Assembly: GCA_021463515.1 (NCBI GenBank)
Contig: JAJTYZ010000032.1
Coordinates: 1 to 35,448 of the forward strand
Source: Chthoniobacterales bacterium
GTDB taxonomy: Bacteria > Verrucomicrobiota > Verrucomicrobiia > Chthoniobacterales > JACTMZ01
Length of the DNA stretch: 35,448 nucleotides
Direction: 5' to 3'
Shown one piece after another: positions 35,157 through 35,448 of the stretch. The notes beneath the pieces are model-generated. The model searched no databases. It saw nothing but the letters and a program-made list of their open reading frames with translations, and had not been told where the DNA came from. A program made the translations under genes and the position numbers. The stretch's first letter is position 1; the number at the start of each line of letters is the position of its first letter.

Positions 35157-35328
35157 ATGAAAACGCAACCGAACAAAGAAACCATCTACATCGGACTCGA
35201 CGTAGCCAAGGCCCATCTGGACTTGGCCGGGGCCCGGAATTAAAGAGCAACGCTTTAGCAACAACGCGGAGGGCTTTGCGGCCCTGATTGCGATGTTGGC
35301 GGCCCTTAAACGCACTTTCTTTTCCTAA
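35157..35328 (+). pseudogene. IS110-family (DEDD) transposase, frameshifted N-terminal fragment
   Basis: The ATG frame reads IYIGLDVAKAHLDLAGAR and stops at TAA 35241. The text then continues in the +1 frame as GIKEQRFSNNAEGFAALIAM up to a stop at 35326. GLDVAKxxLDxA carries the first catalytic Asp of the DEDD RuvC-like domain, and RFSNNAEGFAALI is its next conserved block. A one-base gain or two-base loss near 35236-35244 breaks the gene. The remaining 300 or so residues, with the Tnp_IS116/110 C-terminal Ser domain, are missing, because the similarity ends near AALK. Non-functional remnant. Confidence 0.85.
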
Positions 35329-35387
35329 ATATACGTAAGCCGCTCCAGATTATTTTGTTTCATAAATCTAAAATTTCACGAAAATGG

Positions 35388-35448
35388 CTACAATTTTATG
35401 TTGAGTGCATGGAGAATTTCTTCTTGGTCGGCTTCGGGAGTGGTGATT
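35388..35448 (-). pseudogene. 3' end of a minus-strand frame running off the window (transposase-like?)
   Basis: Nineteen codons, ITTPEADQEEILHALNIKL, end at TAG 35388 and continue past the window edge. The pattern xxPEAxQxEILxALxIxL looks like the C-terminal end of some insertion-sequence transposases, but the stretch is too short to assign. The AT-rich gap 35329-35387 holds nothing else. Whether the gene is intact cannot be judged. Confidence 0.35.

Noticed and set aside
34738-35157. 139-codon open frame before the IS110 fragment
   Set aside because: It spans both palindromic repeats and the IS110 left end, with Ser/Gly/Arg-rich sequence and no family pattern. Probably not translated.
1-35448. 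CRISPR array, tRNA or rRNA genes
   Set aside because: No regularly spaced direct repeats, no cloverleaf with a T-arm GGTTCGA-like core and no rRNA-like stretch were seen in the intergenic regions.

Overview
The window looks like chromosomal DNA of a free-living, Gram-negative-type bacterium, most likely of the Verrucomicrobiota/PVC group. I infer this from the long IspG form with an extra middle domain, outer-envelope-style proteases (RseP, tail-specific protease), small dispersed palindromic repeats, weak or absent Shine-Dalgarno sequences at most starts, and several genes of PVC-like flavour (a zinc-ribbon Ser/Thr kinase, a ClpX-like ATPase, a cyclase-like membrane protein). No rRNA or tRNA is present, so the placement is an inference. 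Most of the window is densely packed housekeeping DNA. Both edges carry broken mobile-element pieces.

Layout. 1-597: remnant of a group II intron maturase. 598-4918: divergent aconitase and pyruvate kinase. 5004-8370: sigma-70 factor and, upstream of it, a minus-strand SOS-type cassette umuD-umuC-SRAP. 8452-9987: comM. 10246-12121: phosphate pair DUF47/PiT, with a 59-bp double palindrome between the genes. 12074-16771: minus-strand run rseP-ispG-membrane protein-polysaccharide deacetylase, whose last gene overlaps pit tail to tail by 48 bp. 16854-20050: nitrilase-family hydrolase, HU with a strong terminator, malate dehydrogenase and a phospholipid-methyltransferase-like gene. 20113-22535: amino-acid permease translationally coupled to an unknown secreted protein.

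22526-28506 is a tight minus-strand run in transcription order: zinc-ribbon Ser/Thr kinase with a membrane anchor, ClpX-like ATPase without the zinc domain and with an apparently repeated C-terminal module, membrane protein with a degenerate class III cyclase-like domain, recR, and a SxxK serine hydrolase. The genes overlap or nearly touch. I did not recognise this combination as a described system, and it is the best candidate here for an unusual functional module.

28531-34622 holds rluD, rhomboid-pyrF, a 22-codon hydrophobic small ORF overlapping a TTG-started membrane protein, an MBL-fold hydrolase and a tail-specific protease. 34623-35448 is non-genic or decayed: copies of the dispersed palindrome, a separate long inverted repeat, the left end of an IS110-family element with a candidate bridge-RNA region followed by a frameshifted, truncated transposase, and the 3' end of another minus-strand frame running off the window.
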